Of a stretch of 15,733 bases of DNA, positions 15,093 to 15,733 are shown piece after piece (within the stretch, counting starts at the first letter, position 1; the number at the start of each line of letters is the position of its first letter). Source of the stretch: Acetofilamentum sp. (GTDB lineage: Bacteria; Bacteroidota; Bacteroidia; Bacteroidales; DTU049). A program made the translations under genes and the position numbers. Below the pieces are notes generated by a model. It was given only the letters and a program-made list of their open reading frames with translations. It had not been told where the DNA came from and ran no database searches. The stretch spans positions 1 to 15,733 of the forward strand of contig DYON01000031.1 in NCBI GenBank assembly GCA_020720525.1, read 5' to 3'.

Positions 15093-15398
15093 CAACGGAA
15101 CACCAACATTTGCTAACAATTCTAAAAATTCTTTTGCTCCACCATCTTTTGCCATATTGGACACTACATTTGCTTGTGTAACTACCTTGTTGCCTGCTTA
15201 TTCGGTGTCGATGGTCATCAATAATATCGATTTATCGGCACTAACCTCTTGATAGAAGCGATAACAATCTTGTTAGTCGATTATAGCAACAACAGCAATG
15301 GTTTTAAAATCTTTCAATTTGTCGAAATAAAGTGAACTTTTATAACTAATAAGACAAATCACAACCACAAAACACTTCGATTTGAACCCATACAGTAT
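15078..15398 (-). pseudogene. Decayed gene fragment with two in-frame TAA codons
   Basis: The minus-strand frame from 15398 down to 15078 reads 107 codons with TAA at 15275-15273 and 15200-15198 and a terminal TAA at 15080-15078. Between the stops the translation is protein-like: YFDKLKDFKTIAVVAIID, QDCYRFYQEVSADKS, ILLMTIDTE, AGNKVVTQANVVSNMAKDGG and AKEFLELLANVGVPLLNTD. It contains an alternating hydrophobic strand and an amphipathic helix. Both internal TAA codons could come from CAA by one C-to-T change. No start codon with a signal or ribosome-binding region was found. I do not recognise the family. A chance frame is possible, but a long readable translation across two stops favours a recently inactivated gene. 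Confidence 0.4.
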
Positions 15399-15413
15399 TC
15401 AAAATATAAATTG

Positions 15414-15421
15414 TATTTTTG
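15414..15421 (+). promoter_or_regulatory. Bacteroidota -7 promoter box (TAnnTTTG)
   Basis: TATTTTTG is an exact match to TAnnTTTG, 28 bases before the ATG of the Tricorn-like gene at 15450. A TTTG lies upstream at 15381-15384, but 29 bases is longer than the usual distance to a -33 box. Confidence 0.45.
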
Positions 15422-15449
15422 AGCATTGTTTTTCTCAAGCAAAAGTAAC

Positions 15450-15733
15450 ATGAAATACTCATTTTTTATTGTGGTTATGATGATTATCACACACGTTTCT
15501 AAAAGTCAGCAGGAGTCGCGTTTGATGCGTTTTCCTGCAATTAGCAAAACACAAATTGTTTTCAGCTATGCTGGCGATTTATACACTGCTGAAAAAGCAG
15601 GTGGCTTGGCGCGCCGAATCACTTCGGGCGATGGCTACGAAATGTTCGCACGTTTTTCGCCCGATGGCAAATGGATTGCTTTCACAGCTCAGTACGACGG
15701 CAATACCGAGGTATATCTGATTCCATCCGAAGG
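15450..15733 (+). CDS. Tricorn-like protease, N-terminal part (runs off window)
   Basis: The first 94 codons of a gene cut by the window end. Start ATG at 15450 gives the signal peptide MKYSFFIVVMMIITHVSKSQ. The mature sequence begins with the opening of Bacteroidota Tricorn protease homologues: RLMRFPAISKTQIVFSYAGD, then LYTAEKAGGLARRITSG, FARFSPDGKWIAFTAQYDG and NTEVYLIPSEG. The FSPDG-IAF-A-YDGN-EVY pattern is a TolB/WD40-like beta-propeller blade. Full-length members (about 1,080 residues) add a second propeller, a PDZ domain and an S41 serine-protease core that degrade peptides. In Bacteroidota they carry signal peptides and are likely periplasmic. The catalytic part lies beyond the window, so activity cannot be judged. 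The gene diverges from the C25 peptidase operon across 591 bp. Confidence 0.85.
   Translation, partial: MKYSFFIVVMMIITHVSKSQQESRLMRFPAISKTQIVFSYAGDLYTAEKAGGLARRITSGDGYEMFARFSPDGKWIAFTAQYDGNTEVYLIPSE

Larger units (their letters stand above)
14859..15449. other. Non-coding region with decayed reading frame
   Basis: No intact gene is visible. Positions 15078-15398 (minus) read as protein-like sequence with two in-frame stops (see pseudogene entry), 15042-15092 is a dispersed repeat, and the ends carry promoter-like boxes for the divergent genes on both sides. Confidence 0.6.

Overview
The window comes from a member of the Bacteroidota (Bacteroidetes), most likely a gliding or marine/anaerobic lineage with a type IX secretion system (T9SS). 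The evidence is one secreted protein ending in a type B (CHU_C / gliding-motility-associated) sorting domain followed directly by a PorP/SprF gene, a second secreted protein ending in a type A sorting domain, promoter-like TAnnTTTG motifs, A-rich ribosome-binding regions, and an IS21 remnant with Bacteroidota-like end repeats. I cannot name the species.

Layout, left to right. Positions 1-514 are non-coding and hold three palindromic repeats of two families. A plus-strand operon (515-6107) follows: a small secreted protein, a very large T9SS adhesin-like protein (PPC-like modules, Ig/PKD-like repeats, type B C-terminal domain) split by one in-frame TAA at 1983-1985, and its PorP/SprF outer-membrane partner. 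Positions 6108-6656 are non-coding and hold more copies of the same repeats in the opposite orientation, so the operon is bracketed by them. A doubtful minus-strand ORF (6657-6932) abuts a roughly 500-bp IS21 deletion derivative (6961-7464) that keeps both multi-repeat ends but only the last third of istB. Next is a minus-strand pair, a lipoprotein (7595-8017) and an exported ankyrin protein with a beta-barrel-like C-terminus (8022-9371). A short secreted TonB_C-domain protein (9433-9852, plus) diverges from it. A second minus-strand operon (9854-14858) encodes a 1442-residue gingipain-type C25 cysteine peptidase with CUB and PKD domains and a type A sorting domain, then a DUF364 Rossmann-like protein 4 bp downstream. 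Positions 14859-15449 contain a decayed reading frame and a 50-bp dispersed repeat. The window ends inside a Tricorn-like protease gene (15450 onward, plus).

How the genes work together (inference): most products go to the periplasm, outer membrane or cell surface. The adhesin would be exported by T9SS and held at or passed through the surface by its PorP/SprF partner, and the C25 peptidase would use the same secretion machine through its different C-terminal signal. The ankyrin/lipoprotein pair looks like a separate envelope module. No RNA genes, CRISPR arrays or prophage genes were seen.
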